This document shows, in pieces, positions 8,404 to 16,079 of a DNA stretch of 64,000 nucleotides. Origin of the DNA: Pandoraea pulmonicola (GTDB taxonomy: Bacteria > Pseudomonadota > Gammaproteobacteria > Burkholderiales > Burkholderiaceae); NCBI RefSeq assembly GCF_000815105.2, contig NZ_CP010310.2, positions 434,001-498,000 on the forward strand, written 5' to 3'. Within the stretch, counting starts at the first letter, position 1. Each line of letters opens with the position of its first letter. Below the pieces are notes generated by a model. The model saw nothing but the letters and a program-made list of their open reading frames with translations, made no database searches and was not told where the DNA came from. The position numbers were made by a program, and so were the translations under genes.

Positions 8404-10545
8404 CTAGCGGACGTCGATGGCGGCGCGGAGCTGGACGGTGCTGCCGCTGCCGGTGCTGCTGGGGCGGCGACCACTGGACAGGCTTCCGCTGCTGGCCGAA
8501 TTGCCGCTGCTGGAGACGCTGGTCCGGGACATTCTGTACAGCCGCGTAAGCGCAACGGAGTACGGTGCCCCCGGCGCGAGCCCGGTATCGGCGAGCGCGG
8601 CTTCGACCAGCTTGCCCACGGCCTCGGCGCTGTCGGCGTGCACGAAGGCCGTGGCCCGCGTGCGACTCCACGGATCGAGCAGGATTGTGTTGCGCCGTGC
8701 GTGGAATCCGTCGAGGACGAATTCCCGGCCGCTGATGCCGTCGCGATCAAAGCCGGTCGGTGGGTGCGGTGTCGCGGCGCTGAGTTTGGCGATGAGCTCG
8801 GGCGATTCGGTATAGAGCACGAGCGCGTGCGGCGCCCGGTTCCACGGCTGCACGGTGATCATTCGCAATCGCTGCGACGGGATACCGTGGGAGATCAGGA
8901 AATGCAGGAGAATCTCGGCGTTCTCCTGACAGAACGCCTCGGTGCCCGGGTTGAAGTGGTAGTACATCGTCGTGATGAAGGCCGCCTCGCGCTGCTGCAG
9001 GTGCAACGGTGCGTTCGGGTCGACGTTCTGCATCAACGCGCGCAAGTCGGTACGGCGGTCGATGATCGAATGGTCGCGCGTCGCGCGCAGGTCGGGACGA
9101 TTGCTGCGCTTTAACTGCAACCGCGCCAGATCGTTGAACGCTCGCCGGATGGCGTTGCGCACCTTGCTTTCTTCGAGATGTTCGATCGCGCGCTGGATTG
9201 TCTCATCGTCGGCAATGATGCTGTCGGCAGTTGGCAGCCGGCTCTGGACGCACCCTCCGCCGCACAGCCGTAGCGGGGCCTGGGCTCGCCAGGTGTCGAG
9301 CTCGGCGTCGTATTCGATGGGGACTTGAGCTCGCCGGTTGCTGCCGCGCGGCGCGTTGATCAGCCAATGCGCGGAGTCGGTGCCGCGCGTGGCGTGGTAA
9401 TAGCCAAAATCGCCGCGGATGTAGAAGCGCCCGTCCACGAAAAGCAGGCGTCTCGGTACAGAAGACGGCAGATTTTCCTGTGACAGCGAATGCGCGTAGC
9501 CCTGTAGATGCTCGCGCTCGCCTTCGATCTTCGGGTGCGTGGCAACGAGGGTCTCACCGGCCGCGAGGCCGACGTCACTCATGATGATCTCGCCGGCGAT
9601 CTTCGAGGGAAGCTTCGGCCTCGCCCCATCGGATTGCGAAGCGGCGGCGCTCTCCAATTCACCATCTCTTGCTATCGCCATTTTCCCTTGCCGCTCGCCG
9701 GGGCGCGGGGCGACCTCGGCAGCAGGCCCTTCGTGTTGCGTGGCCGATGCCCGATTGCGGGTGGGCTCACGCTGACTTGGCGCGACGCTGTCCTGTTGCG
9801 GCACTTGTCGCTCGGCAGCGCTTCTCCACGGATGAGGATCTGCGAACTGGAGCCAGTCGACGATCTGATCGGACTCCACTTCCTTGTTCTGAAGCCGCTC
9901 CGATGCGAACGTGGCCGCCTTGCCCGGCATCCGGGAGAGCTGAACTTTCGGTATCAGATTCGTGATTTCGTCGAACAATCTCGTCCATTGCCTGATCGTT
10001 TTCTTCATGCCGGAAGCCAATGCCTTGCCGGTCAGCATCGTGTAGGCGTCGAGTACCGTGTCTACCGAGTTGGTGAACGGGGTTTCGGACGAGCCGAGCA
10101 CCTCGAGAAACTCGATGAGCGTGTAGGACGTCTTGATCTCGATGGGAACGGCCGCAACGTGGACCACCTCGGGCGGGGCGGTGCTCGCCGCTTCGACCGG
10201 AACCGGCATATCGGGGCGCACGGCAACCAAGGGAGCCAGCACGTCGATGTCGCCGGCGGGCCCGTCGGGTCGCGGCACGTCCCAAGGGCTGCCGGCCCGT
10301 GCCGTCGTCAGTACGTTGCTGACGAGCAAGAGGGGAAGGATCACCGGCCAGACCGCGTGCGACGCCGAAGCCGGCTTTCTGTCGCGTATCGTGGGCGTGC
10401 ACGCCGCGCGTCTGGCGGGCGCCAAGCGAGCGGCGCGAAAAGTCCTGGCCAGCCCGCCCTCGACACTGTGCCGGTGCGGCACGCTGGACGACAGGCAGTA
10501 GCGGGGCGGTGCATGGAACGCACCGCGATGTGGCGCATAGGGCAT
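8404..10545 (-). CDS. Paralogue 1 of the tandem family: putative Cys-His-Asp effector/enzyme, 713 aa
   Basis: First gene of the array in the direction of transcription. It begins MPYAPHRG, close to the MPYASYRR start of paralogue 3. The layout is a basic residue 1-62 region, a hydrophobic segment 64-84 ending TARAG (signal-peptidase-like), a helical module ~137-233, a linker ~235-340, and a central block with FYIRGDFGYY, HWLINAPRG and RLCGGGC (~426-432). The C-terminal domain has Cys539, His573 and Asp624. The 34- and 51-residue gaps match both siblings exactly, although other positions have diverged. AAGGAA lies upstream of the ATG at 10545; longer in-frame extensions were rejected as lacking this signal. 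The short Ser/Gly tail is ~40 residues. Confidence 0.8.
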   Translation of the reverse strand: MPYAPHRGAFHAPPRYCLSSSVPHRHSVEGGLARTFRAARLAPARRAACTPTIRDRKPASASHAVWPVILPLLLVSNVLTTARAGSPWDVPRPDGPAGDIDVLAPLVAVRPDMPVPVEAASTAPPEVVHVAAVPIEIKTSYTLIEFLEVLGSSETPFTNSVDTVLDAYTMLTGKALASGMKKTIRQWTRLFDEITNLIPKVQLSRMPGKAATFASERLQNKEVESDQIVDWLQFADPHPWRSAAERQVPQQDSVAPSQREPTRNRASATQHEGPAAEVAPRPGERQGKMAIARDGELESAAASQSDGARPKLPSKIAGEIIMSDVGLAAGETLVATHPKIEGEREHLQGYAHSLSQENLPSSVPRRLLFVDGRFYIRGDFGYYHATRGTDSAHWLINAPRGSNRRAQVPIEYDAELDTWRAQAPLRLCGGGCVQSRLPTADSIIADDETIQRAIEHLEESKVRNAIRRAFNDLARLQLKRSNRPDLRATRDHSIIDRRTDLRALMQNVDPNAPLHLQQREAAFITTMYYHFNPGTEAFCQENAEILLHFLISHGIPSQRLRMITVQPWNRAPHALVLYTESPELIAKLSAATPHPPTGFDRDGISGREFVLDGFHARRNTILLDPWSRTRATAFVHADSAEAVGKLVEAALADTGLAPGAPYSVALTRLYRMSRTSVSSSGNSASSGSLSSGRRPSSTGSGSTVQLRAAIDVR

Positions 10546-10890
10546 GACAACGTTTCCTTTTGAGCGGGCTTGCAGGAGGAGAGGCGTGCGCGGGCCTTCA
10601 GGCGCTGCGCACGTCATGGTGTCGTTGCGCGGGCGGAAGCCTCTAACGGAGGGGGATGCGCGGGGGGCTGTGATGCGAAGTGTGAAGCATGGCGATGTCT
10701 CCCGTAGTGGTGGGCGAGCCGGGAACCGCCTGTCGACGACATGGCTGTTTCCCAACGCCCTGGGGAGGAAGACTGCCGCCGCCCGCGCGGGCGGGCTTAG
10801 GCATCAGTCATGCGCGTTTTCGTTTTTACTTTCGTTTCGGCTTTGCGCCGACGATGGCCTCGGAACGGCAAGGCCGTGGGCCGACGCGCC
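10546..10890. other. Gene-free region upstream of the paralogue array
   Basis: 345 bp between nitronate monooxygenase and the first paralogue. It must hold the promoter of the three-gene array on the minus strand, but I see no convincing -35/-10 pair. There is also no TTCG-N16-TTCG box of the kind found upstream of some type III effector genes. No small gene stands out. Confidence 0.4.
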
Positions 10891-11838
10891 TCAGCCCGCC
10901 AGCCGCTTGCGCGTGTCGTCGTACTCCTGCTTGAGCCGGGCGATGATTTCGGCGGCCGGGCGCACGTCGTCCATCAGCCCCACGCCTTGCCCGGCGCCCC
11001 AGATGTCCTTCCACGCCTTCGCCTTGGAGAAGTTCATGGCGGTCTTGTCGGCCGTGGGCAGATTGTCGGGGTCGAGCCCGGCGTTCACGATGCTCTGACG
11101 AATATAGTTGCCCGACACGCCGGTAAAGAGATTGGTGTAGACGATGTCGTTCGCGCTCGCATCGACGATGGCTTGCTTGTAGTGCTCGCTCGCGTTGGCT
11201 TCGCTCGATGCGATGAAGCGCGTGCCGATGTAGGCGAGGTCGGCGCCCATGGCCTGCGCCGCGAGGATCGATCCGCCATTGGCGATCGAGCCGGAGAGCA
11301 CGATGGGGCCGTCGAAGATCTTGCGCACTTCGCCCACCAGCGCGAACGGCGAGAGCGTGCCTGCATGGCCGCCCGCGCCGGCCGCCACGAGAATCAGGCC
11401 GTCGACGCCGGCTTCGAGCGCCTTGTTGGCATGGCGCAGGTTGATCACATCGTGCAGCACGATGCCGCCGTAGCTGTGCACGGCGTCGAGCACTTCCCTG
11501 GGCGGTGCGCGCAGGCTGGTGATGAAGATCGGCACGCGATGCTCCACGCACACGCGCACGTCGTGCTCGAGCCGCTGATTCGATTGATGGACGATCTGAT
11601 TGACGGCCAGCGGGCCGACCACCGCGTCGGGATTGGCCGCCTTGTACGAGGCGAGTTCTTCCGTGATGCGCGCAAGCCAGTCTTCGAGGATTTGCGGCTC
11701 GCGCGCGTTTAGCGCGGGGAATGAGCCCACGATACCGGCCTTGCACTGCGCGAGCACCAGCTCGGGGTAGCTCACGATGAACATCGGCGACGCCACGACG
11801 GGCAGCGCCAGGTTTTGCAGAATCTTCGGAAGGGCCAT
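10891..11838 (-). CDS. Nitronate monooxygenase (2-nitropropane dioxygenase family)
   Basis: FMN-dependent flavoenzyme that oxidises alkyl nitronates such as propionate-3-nitronate; related proteins act as enoyl reductases. It has 315 residues, near the class I/II family length. TIM-barrel signs are LPVVASPMFIVSYPELV at the N-terminus, the flavin/substrate loop VAAGAGGHAGTLSPFAL and the phosphate-binding SGSIANGGSILAAQAMGADLAYIGTRF. The start at 11838 follows AAGGAGA by five bases; an upstream in-frame extension lacks homology. A TATAAT element and a 14-bp palindrome lie ~90-110 bp upstream, so it probably has its own repressed promoter. The physiological substrate cannot be told from sequence. 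Confidence 0.92.
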   Translation of the reverse strand: MALPKILQNLALPVVASPMFIVSYPELVLAQCKAGIVGSFPALNAREPQILEDWLARITEELASYKAANPDAVVGPLAVNQIVHQSNQRLEHDVRVCVEHRVPIFITSLRAPPREVLDAVHSYGGIVLHDVINLRHANKALEAGVDGLILVAAGAGGHAGTLSPFALVGEVRKIFDGPIVLSGSIANGGSILAAQAMGADLAYIGTRFIASSEANASEHYKQAIVDASANDIVYTNLFTGVSGNYIRQSIVNAGLDPDNLPTADKTAMNFSKAKAWKDIWGAGQGVGLMDDVRPAAEIIARLKQEYDDTRKRLAG

Positions 11839-11928
11839 GGAGTCTCCTTGGTCTGGACGTTCACGGGGCGACTCGCGCACGGCGTGCCCCTCGGGTTGCG
11901 ATGCGCCACGGCAGGCCGTGCAGTTTCG

Positions 11929-11948
11929 CGAACGATCGTTCGATTATA
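11929..11948 (-). promoter_or_regulatory. Promoter -10 with palindromic operator for nitronate monooxygenase
   Basis: On the minus strand a perfect TATAAT (11948-11943) is followed at once by the 14-bp perfect palindrome CGAACGATCGTTCG (11942-11929), which would cover the transcription start. This is the usual placement of a repressor operator, and TetR-family sites often look like this. The -35 is weak. The repressor is not encoded next door. Confidence 0.6.
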
Positions 11949-12160
11949 GGGGGATTCATTCGTCGCCCGGGGTGCGGACACTCGAAGAAAGCTTCGGTTC
12001 GGCGTGGGCGCGCGCACCGTATCAGGGAAAGTCCCCTTGGGGATGCGCGGGGCGCGCGACTAGGATGAAAGCGCGTGCCAGGCGTTGCCCGGACACCGGA
12101 AACGCAAGGACGGGCGTCGCGTTAGCGACCGTGGCGCTCGTCCGGCACGTCATGTCCTCA

Positions 12161-12198
12161 AACGCCGCTTGCCCTGACCGGCAAGCGGCGTTGTTTTT
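12161..12198. terminator. Strong hairpin terminator after MBL gene, possibly bidirectional
   Basis: A 13-bp perfect stem (AACGCCGCTTGCC 12161-12173 with 12180-12192) and 6-nt loop lie 11 bp beyond the MBL hydrolase stop. The T run (GTTTTTTG) is on the plus strand; the minus strand has only TTT. It likely ends the minus-strand operon, but its best polarity is for a plus-strand transcript. Confidence 0.7.
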
Positions 12199-12208
12199 TG
12201 GGGCGCGC

Positions 12209-13132
12209 TTAGGTGGCGTGCAAGGCGTCGGTGTCGGCATCGACGCGCAGCGCGCCCGCCTTCGCCAGCTCTTCGACGAGTGCGTCGAGCAGTTCGGGCC
12301 ATGCCGAGGGCGGCGCGAGCATCGCCGCCGCGCCGCGCCACGCGCGCGCCGTCTCCAGCGTGGCCTTGAGCGCCGCGCGCGGCATCTGGCCTTGCGCCAT
12401 CAGACGAAAGACGATCAGCACCTTGAGCGCGTTGCGTGCGTTGCGTGCCGGATCGCTGCGCAGATAGTCGAGACGGCTGCGCGCGGCGGCGAGCGCACCG
12501 TCGATATCGTCGAACGGTTGGCCGTGGCCCGGAATGACCTGCGCGACGTCGAGTTGTTCGATGAGATCGAGCACCGCGGCCTGTTCGGCGAAGCCCGACT
12601 CGCCGTCGAGTTCCGGAAAGATCACGCCGAAGCCGCGTTCCCACAGGGCGTCGCCTGAAATCAGAATACCGTCGGCGGCGTTGTAGAGCATCAGCGCGTG
12701 CGGGTCGTGTCCCGGCGCGCCGAGCACCAGCCATTCGTGTTCGCCGAGCATCATGGTGTCGCCGGGCGAGAGGGTCTCGTCGAATGTGAAGCGGGCGCAT
12801 TCCTGTCCGGTGGCGTCGAACGACAGGCGCTGGGCGTCCCAGTGGCGCACCGGTTCGGCTTCGGCGGCGGGCACCCACGTGCGGCATCCGTAGCGAGCCT
12901 GCAGGGCGGCGTTGCCGCCGCAGTGGTCCGAATGCAGATGGGTATTGATCAGGCGCGCGAGCGGCTGGCCTTCGGGCAGGGCGTGCGCGACGAGCGCCAG
13001 CGTCTGTTCCGAATGCGAGACGTAGCCGCTGTCGACCAGCGCGGGGTCGTCGCCGAGGAACAGCACGTTGTTCGATGAGAGCCAGCCGCGCTCGAACACG
13101 CGCAGGCCGTCGGGCAAGGCAAGCGAGGTCAT
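12209..13132 (-). CDS. MBL-fold metallo-hydrolase, 307 aa
   Basis: A metallo-beta-lactamase fold hydrolase, probably a thioesterase- or glyoxalase II-like enzyme. The metal-binding motif INTHLHSDHCGGN (THxHxDH) is near residue 70, followed by further ligands in LGAPGHDPHALMLYN and DxLISGDALW and the late VIPGHGQPF. The C-terminal ~100 residues are helical. The substrate is not deducible. It is the last gene of a minus-strand run that includes acyl-CoA-related genes (MaoC, FlK-like thioesterase, HMG-CoA lyase), suggesting an acyl-CoA metabolic role, and is followed directly by a hairpin terminator. The ATG start has a weak ribosome binding site. Confidence 0.88.
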   Translation of the reverse strand: MTSLALPDGLRVFERGWLSSNNVLFLGDDPALVDSGYVSHSEQTLALVAHALPEGQPLARLINTHLHSDHCGGNAALQARYGCRTWVPAAEAEPVRHWDAQRLSFDATGQECARFTFDETLSPGDTMMLGEHEWLVLGAPGHDPHALMLYNAADGILISGDALWERGFGVIFPELDGESGFAEQAAVLDLIEQLDVAQVIPGHGQPFDDIDGALAAARSRLDYLRSDPARNARNALKVLIVFRLMAQGQMPRAALKATLETARAWRGAAAMLAPPSAWPELLDALVEELAKAGALRVDADTDALHAT

Positions 13133-13168
13133 GGGCGTTTCTCGTGAAGTTGGGGGGCGTGCGGCCGA

Positions 13169-13600
13169 TCAGGCCGGCTTGGGGCACACGAGGATCTTGG
13201 CCGTCGCCGTGATCACGATCTCGCCGCGCTGATTGAGCGCATCGCCTTCGAGAGAAACGATGTCGCCCGCGAGCTTCTCCTTCCACACGCTCTCGGTAAC
13301 GGTCCAGCGCACGGTGATGTCGTCGCCGGCATGCACGGCGCGTCGCAGCTTCATGTCGAATTCGAGGCCGAGCGGTTGCGCCGTCTTCGAGTAATGCGTG
13401 GCGAGCAGCGCCGCGAGATACGACATCTGCTGCGTGCCCGACGAGATCAGACCGCCGAAGCGCGGGTCGGCCGCCGCGTACTCGGCGTCGAGATGCAGCG
13501 GGTTGAAGTCATGCGCGAGCGTGGAGAATTCGCGGATCGACGCCGGCGAGAAGTGATGTGTGGCGGAGAAGGTTTCGCCGACGGCAACGATTTTTCCCAT
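13169..13600 (-). CDS. MaoC-family (R)-hydratase / hotdog dehydratase, 143 aa
   Basis: A single-hotdog MaoC-like protein, expected to hydrate or dehydrate enoyl-CoA/3-hydroxyacyl-CoA. The signature is SPASIREFSTLAHDFNPLHLDAEYA followed by GGLISSGTQQMSYLAAL. Family members use an Asp and a His in the D-x(4)-H pattern, seen here in the DFNPLH motif. The length fits the family. The ATG at 13600 gives the N-terminus MGKIVAVGETF; a TTG twelve bases upstream is the alternative. It sits between DUF1289 and the MBL hydrolase with short gaps, so co-transcription is likely. Substrate chain length is unknown. Confidence 0.85.
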   Translation of the reverse strand: MGKIVAVGETFSATHHFSPASIREFSTLAHDFNPLHLDAEYAAADPRFGGLISSGTQQMSYLAALLATHYSKTAQPLGLEFDMKLRRAVHAGDDITVRWTVTESVWKEKLAGDIVSLEGDALNQRGEIVITATAKILVCPKPA

Positions 13601-13643
13601 GGAGCTTTGCAAATACTGGTTGAGGTTTGCGAGGGTGCGCGAG

Positions 13644-13907
13644 CTAGGTGTCTTCCCTGCCGGCGTCGTCGACCTGCACGCGGCGATGCATCACCGGCGG
13701 CTCGGCATTGGCTTCGCGACGCTCGGGCAGCAGCGACCAGATCCGGCGCTTGTCGTCGTCCGCCATCGTCGACCAGGCGGCGATTTCGGCGAGCGTGCGC
13801 CAGCAGCCAGAGCACCAGCCTGTGCCCGGGTTCATCCGGCAGACATTGGTGCACGGTGACGGCACGGGCGGCGCCGAGAGTACGGACGACGAAGTCGGTG
13901 AAGTCAT
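13644..13907 (-). CDS. DUF1289 small zinc-motif-like protein, 87 aa
   Basis: Contains the DUF1289 (YdhL-like) core SPCTNVCRMNPGTGWCSGCWRT, with four cysteines (C19, C23, C32, C35) spaced like a small metal site, then the typical EIAAW and RRIW helix. The family is widespread in proteobacteria and has no established function. It starts nine bases after the stop of the FlK-like thioesterase gene, so the two are probably translated from one message. The C-terminus after about residue 62 is unconserved and charged. Confidence 0.85.
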   Translation of the reverse strand: MTSPTSSSVLSAPPVPSPCTNVCRMNPGTGWCSGCWRTLAEIAAWSTMADDDKRRIWSLLPERREANAEPPVMHRRVQVDDAGREDT

Positions 13908-13916
13908 GAGGTGGCC

Positions 13917-14372
13917 TTATACCGGCAAGCCGAGCTTGTCGGCCTTCGCACGGAGCTTGGTGTGGAAGCGTTCCCGATCGACGATCACGCGCTCGTGCGT
14001 GCCGGTGCTGACCTGGTCCAGGCCGTCCCACGCCTCGACTTCGAAGCGCAGCGTGCGGCCGGCGACGTCGACCAGCTTGCCGCGAATGCGCAGCGTATCG
14101 CCGGCCGGTGTGGCCGCCAGATGCGAGAACGACACGAGCGTGCCGAGCGATTGCTCGCGCGGCCAGTCGAGATAGGGGCGAATCGCCTGCAGGCACGCGC
14201 ATTCGAGTATGCCCGCGAGGTAACCCGTTGCCAGCACGGCAGGCATGTCGCGGCACAGCTCGACGTCGTCGTACAGCTCGACGTCGTCGTACAGCTCGGG
14301 CACCACGGCCTTCTTTGGCACGCGGTAAGTCCACTCGAAGGTCAGGCCCGGTAGCAGTTCGGGACTCGGCAT
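13917..14372 (-). CDS. FlK-like acyl-CoA thioesterase (hotdog fold), 151 aa
   Basis: Resembles the fluoroacetyl-CoA thioesterase (FlK) group of hotdog proteins: PAVLATGYLAGILECACLQAIRPYL, then SLGTLVSFSHLAATPAGDTLRIRGKL, then GRTLRFEVEAWDG and GTHERVIVDRERF. In FlK the catalytic residues are Thr, Glu and His; the T in VLATG, the E in GILE and the H in FSHLAAT are in the matching places. An 18-bp tandem duplication inserts a second YDDVEL near residues 28-39. AAGGAGA precedes the ATG. Natural substrates are unknown; general acyl-CoA housekeeping is likely. Confidence 0.8.
   Translation of the reverse strand: MPSPELLPGLTFEWTYRVPKKAVVPELYDDVELYDDVELCRDMPAVLATGYLAGILECACLQAIRPYLDWPREQSLGTLVSFSHLAATPAGDTLRIRGKLVDVAGRTLRFEVEAWDGLDQVSTGTHERVIVDRERFHTKLRAKADKLGLPV
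14256..14298. repeat. 18-bp tandem duplication inside the thioesterase gene
   Basis: Two full copies plus part of a third copy of an 18-bp unit (CAGCTCGACGTCGTCGTA) in frame. They encode repeated LYDDVE on the minus strand. Slippage is a probable origin. Confidence 0.8.
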
Positions 14373-14508
14373 GGCTCGTCTCCTTGTGTTGTGCTTCTCG
14401 CGGGGCGGCGAGGCGCCGCGAGGACCGGCAAGCTACGTCGCGCCGGGGCCGCGCCGCACCCCACTTCGGTGCGCCGCAATGTGGCCCGATCGCGCACGCT
14501 GGTTCATC

Positions 14509-15027
14509 TCAGTCGCGCAAGGCGACGTCGACCACCGGCGCGCCCGTCATCGCCACGAGTTGCTGCGGCGTCAGGTTGAAGACGGCGTGCGGGTGTCCCG
14601 CTGCCGCCCACAGGCTCGCCAGCTTGAGCAGGTCCTCGTCGATCAGCGTGACCGGCGAGACGACGTGCCCGATCGGGCTCACGCCCCCAATCGAGTAACC
14701 CGTCTTTTCCTTGACGAAGCGGGCATCGGCGCGGGCGAGTTCACCGACCTGCGCGGCCACCTTCTTCTCGTCGACACGGTTGACGCCGCTGGCAATGACG
14801 AGCACCGGCGTGTCGTCGGCCGCGCGCCGGAAGATGATGGACTTGGCGATCTGCGCCACTTCGCAGCCGAGGCCGGCCGCGGCTTCGGCCGAAGTCTTGC
14901 CGGTGGCGGGCAGCAGCACGATGGGCTGATCGTGACCCATGCCCGCAAGGAGACGGGCGACGTGGCGGGCCCCTTCGGGGAGATCCTGTTCGCTGGCTGT
15001 GGCCGGAATGTGCGGTGTCTGGCTCAT
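14509..15027 (-). CDS. ybaK: YbaK/EbsC-family aminoacyl-tRNA deacylase, 172 aa
   Basis: Trans-editing protein of the YbaK/ProX superfamily that hydrolyses mischarged tRNAs, classically Cys-tRNAPro or Ala-tRNAPro. Features seen are the conserved CEVAQIAKSIIFR strand, VLVIASGVNRVD, the lysine/glycine loop ADARFVKEKTGYSIGGVSPIGH (the catalytic Lys region) and the late LASLWAAAGHPHAVFNLTPQQLVAMTGA. Length and order fit single-domain YbaK. The exact editing specificity within the superfamily cannot be fixed by eye. It is co-directional with HMG-CoA lyase, 54 bp downstream. Confidence 0.88.
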   Translation of the reverse strand: MSQTPHIPATASEQDLPEGARHVARLLAGMGHDQPIVLLPATGKTSAEAAAGLGCEVAQIAKSIIFRRAADDTPVLVIASGVNRVDEKKVAAQVGELARADARFVKEKTGYSIGGVSPIGHVVSPVTLIDEDLLKLASLWAAAGHPHAVFNLTPQQLVAMTGAPVVDVALRD

Positions 15028-15081
15028 GGTGAGGTCGGGTGTGTCGGTTGGTTGTTCCGCGGCGTCGTGGGCGAGGCGACG

Positions 15082-16023
15082 TTACGCGCCGGCGGTGGCG
15101 GCATCCTGCATCTTCGCGAGCATGGCGCGGCCCACGCGCGAGGCGTTCTGGCGGCCGATGGCCTGCGAGATGAAGTCGCCGGCGCGCACTACGGCGTCGA
15201 GGTCGATGCCGGTCTCGAGGCCCAGGCCGTGCAGCAGGTACAGCACGTCCTCGGTGGCGACGTTGCCCGTCGCGCCCTTCGCATACGGGCACCCGCCGAG
15301 GCCCGCGACCGACGAGTGGAAGATCGAGATGCCGGAGAGCAGCGCGGCATAGATATTGGCGGTCGCCTGACCGTAGGTGTCGTGGAAGTGACCGGACAGG
15401 CGCTCGATCGGGAACACCTTCGCGCAGGCTTCCATCACTTCGCGCGTACGCGAGGGCGTGCCCACACCGATGGTGTCCGCGATGTCGATCTCGTCGCAGC
15501 CGAGCGCGGCGAGCCGCTGCACCACGTCGACCACGCTCGCCACGGGCACTTCGCCCTGATACGGGCAACCGAGCGCGCACGAGATGCTGCCGCGCAGGCG
15601 CAGACCGGCGTCCTTCGCCGCGCGGGCGACCGGCTCGAAGCGCGCGATGCTCTCTTCGATCGAGCAATTGATATTGCGTTGCGAGAAGGCTTCGCTCGCC
15701 GCGCCGAAGATCACGACCTCGTCGGCCTTGGCCGCGATGGCGCCTTCGAAGCCGCGCATGTTCGGGGTGAGTACCGAGTAGATCGTGCCGGGACGGCGCT
15801 GGATGCCCGCCATCACCTCGGCGCCGTCGGCCATCTGCGGCACCCATTTCGGCGACACGAACGACGTCGTCTCGATATTGGCGAAGCCTGCCGCCGTGAG
15901 GCGATCGACCAGTGCGATCTTGACGTCGGCGGGCACCAGTTGCTTCTCGTTCTGCAGGCCGTCGCGGGGGCCGACTTCGACGACTTTCACGTGCTTGGGT
16001 AGCGACGTCGGGGTGATGGTCAT
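15082..16023 (-). CDS. mvaB: Hydroxymethylglutaryl-CoA lyase
   Basis: Cleaves HMG-CoA to acetoacetate and acetyl-CoA, the last specific step of leucine degradation (liuE function). It has 313 residues with the TIM-barrel start VEVGPRDGLQNEKQ, the metal-binding HFHDTYG motif and the active-site loop VAGLGGCPYAKGATGNVATED with its catalytic Cys. GAGGAGA precedes the ATG at 16023; a longer frame upstream is an artefact. It lies 56 bp downstream of ghrA, and a LiuR-type site upstream of ghrA may control both. The other leucine-pathway genes lie at 27-44 kb, so the pathway is split between two loci here. Confidence 0.95.
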   Translation of the reverse strand: MTITPTSLPKHVKVVEVGPRDGLQNEKQLVPADVKIALVDRLTAAGFANIETTSFVSPKWVPQMADGAEVMAGIQRRPGTIYSVLTPNMRGFEGAIAAKADEVVIFGAASEAFSQRNINCSIEESIARFEPVARAAKDAGLRLRGSISCALGCPYQGEVPVASVVDVVQRLAALGCDEIDIADTIGVGTPSRTREVMEACAKVFPIERLSGHFHDTYGQATANIYAALLSGISIFHSSVAGLGGCPYAKGATGNVATEDVLYLLHGLGLETGIDLDAVVRAGDFISQAIGRQNASRVGRAMLAKMQDAATAGA

Positions 16024-16079
16024 GGGGTGTCTCCTCGGAGTGATTCGGGCGGCCTGTGCGGCGTCTGGTGCGTGGCGGC

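Noticed and set aside
8319..8750. N-terminal extension of paralogue 2
   Set aside because: The extension is Ala/Ser/Pro low-complexity, overlaps the end of paralogue 1, and a strong GGAGGT precedes the internal ATG at 8318.
10546..10800. Search for a type III secretion promoter box upstream of the paralogue array
   Set aside because: No TTCG-N16-TTCG pair with a suitable -10 was found, so a type III effector role cannot be claimed from promoter evidence.
14371..16002. A 543-codon plus-strand frame opposite ybaK and HMG-CoA lyase
   Set aside because: Its composition is that of a high-GC antisense frame, and both minus-strand genes have clear motifs.
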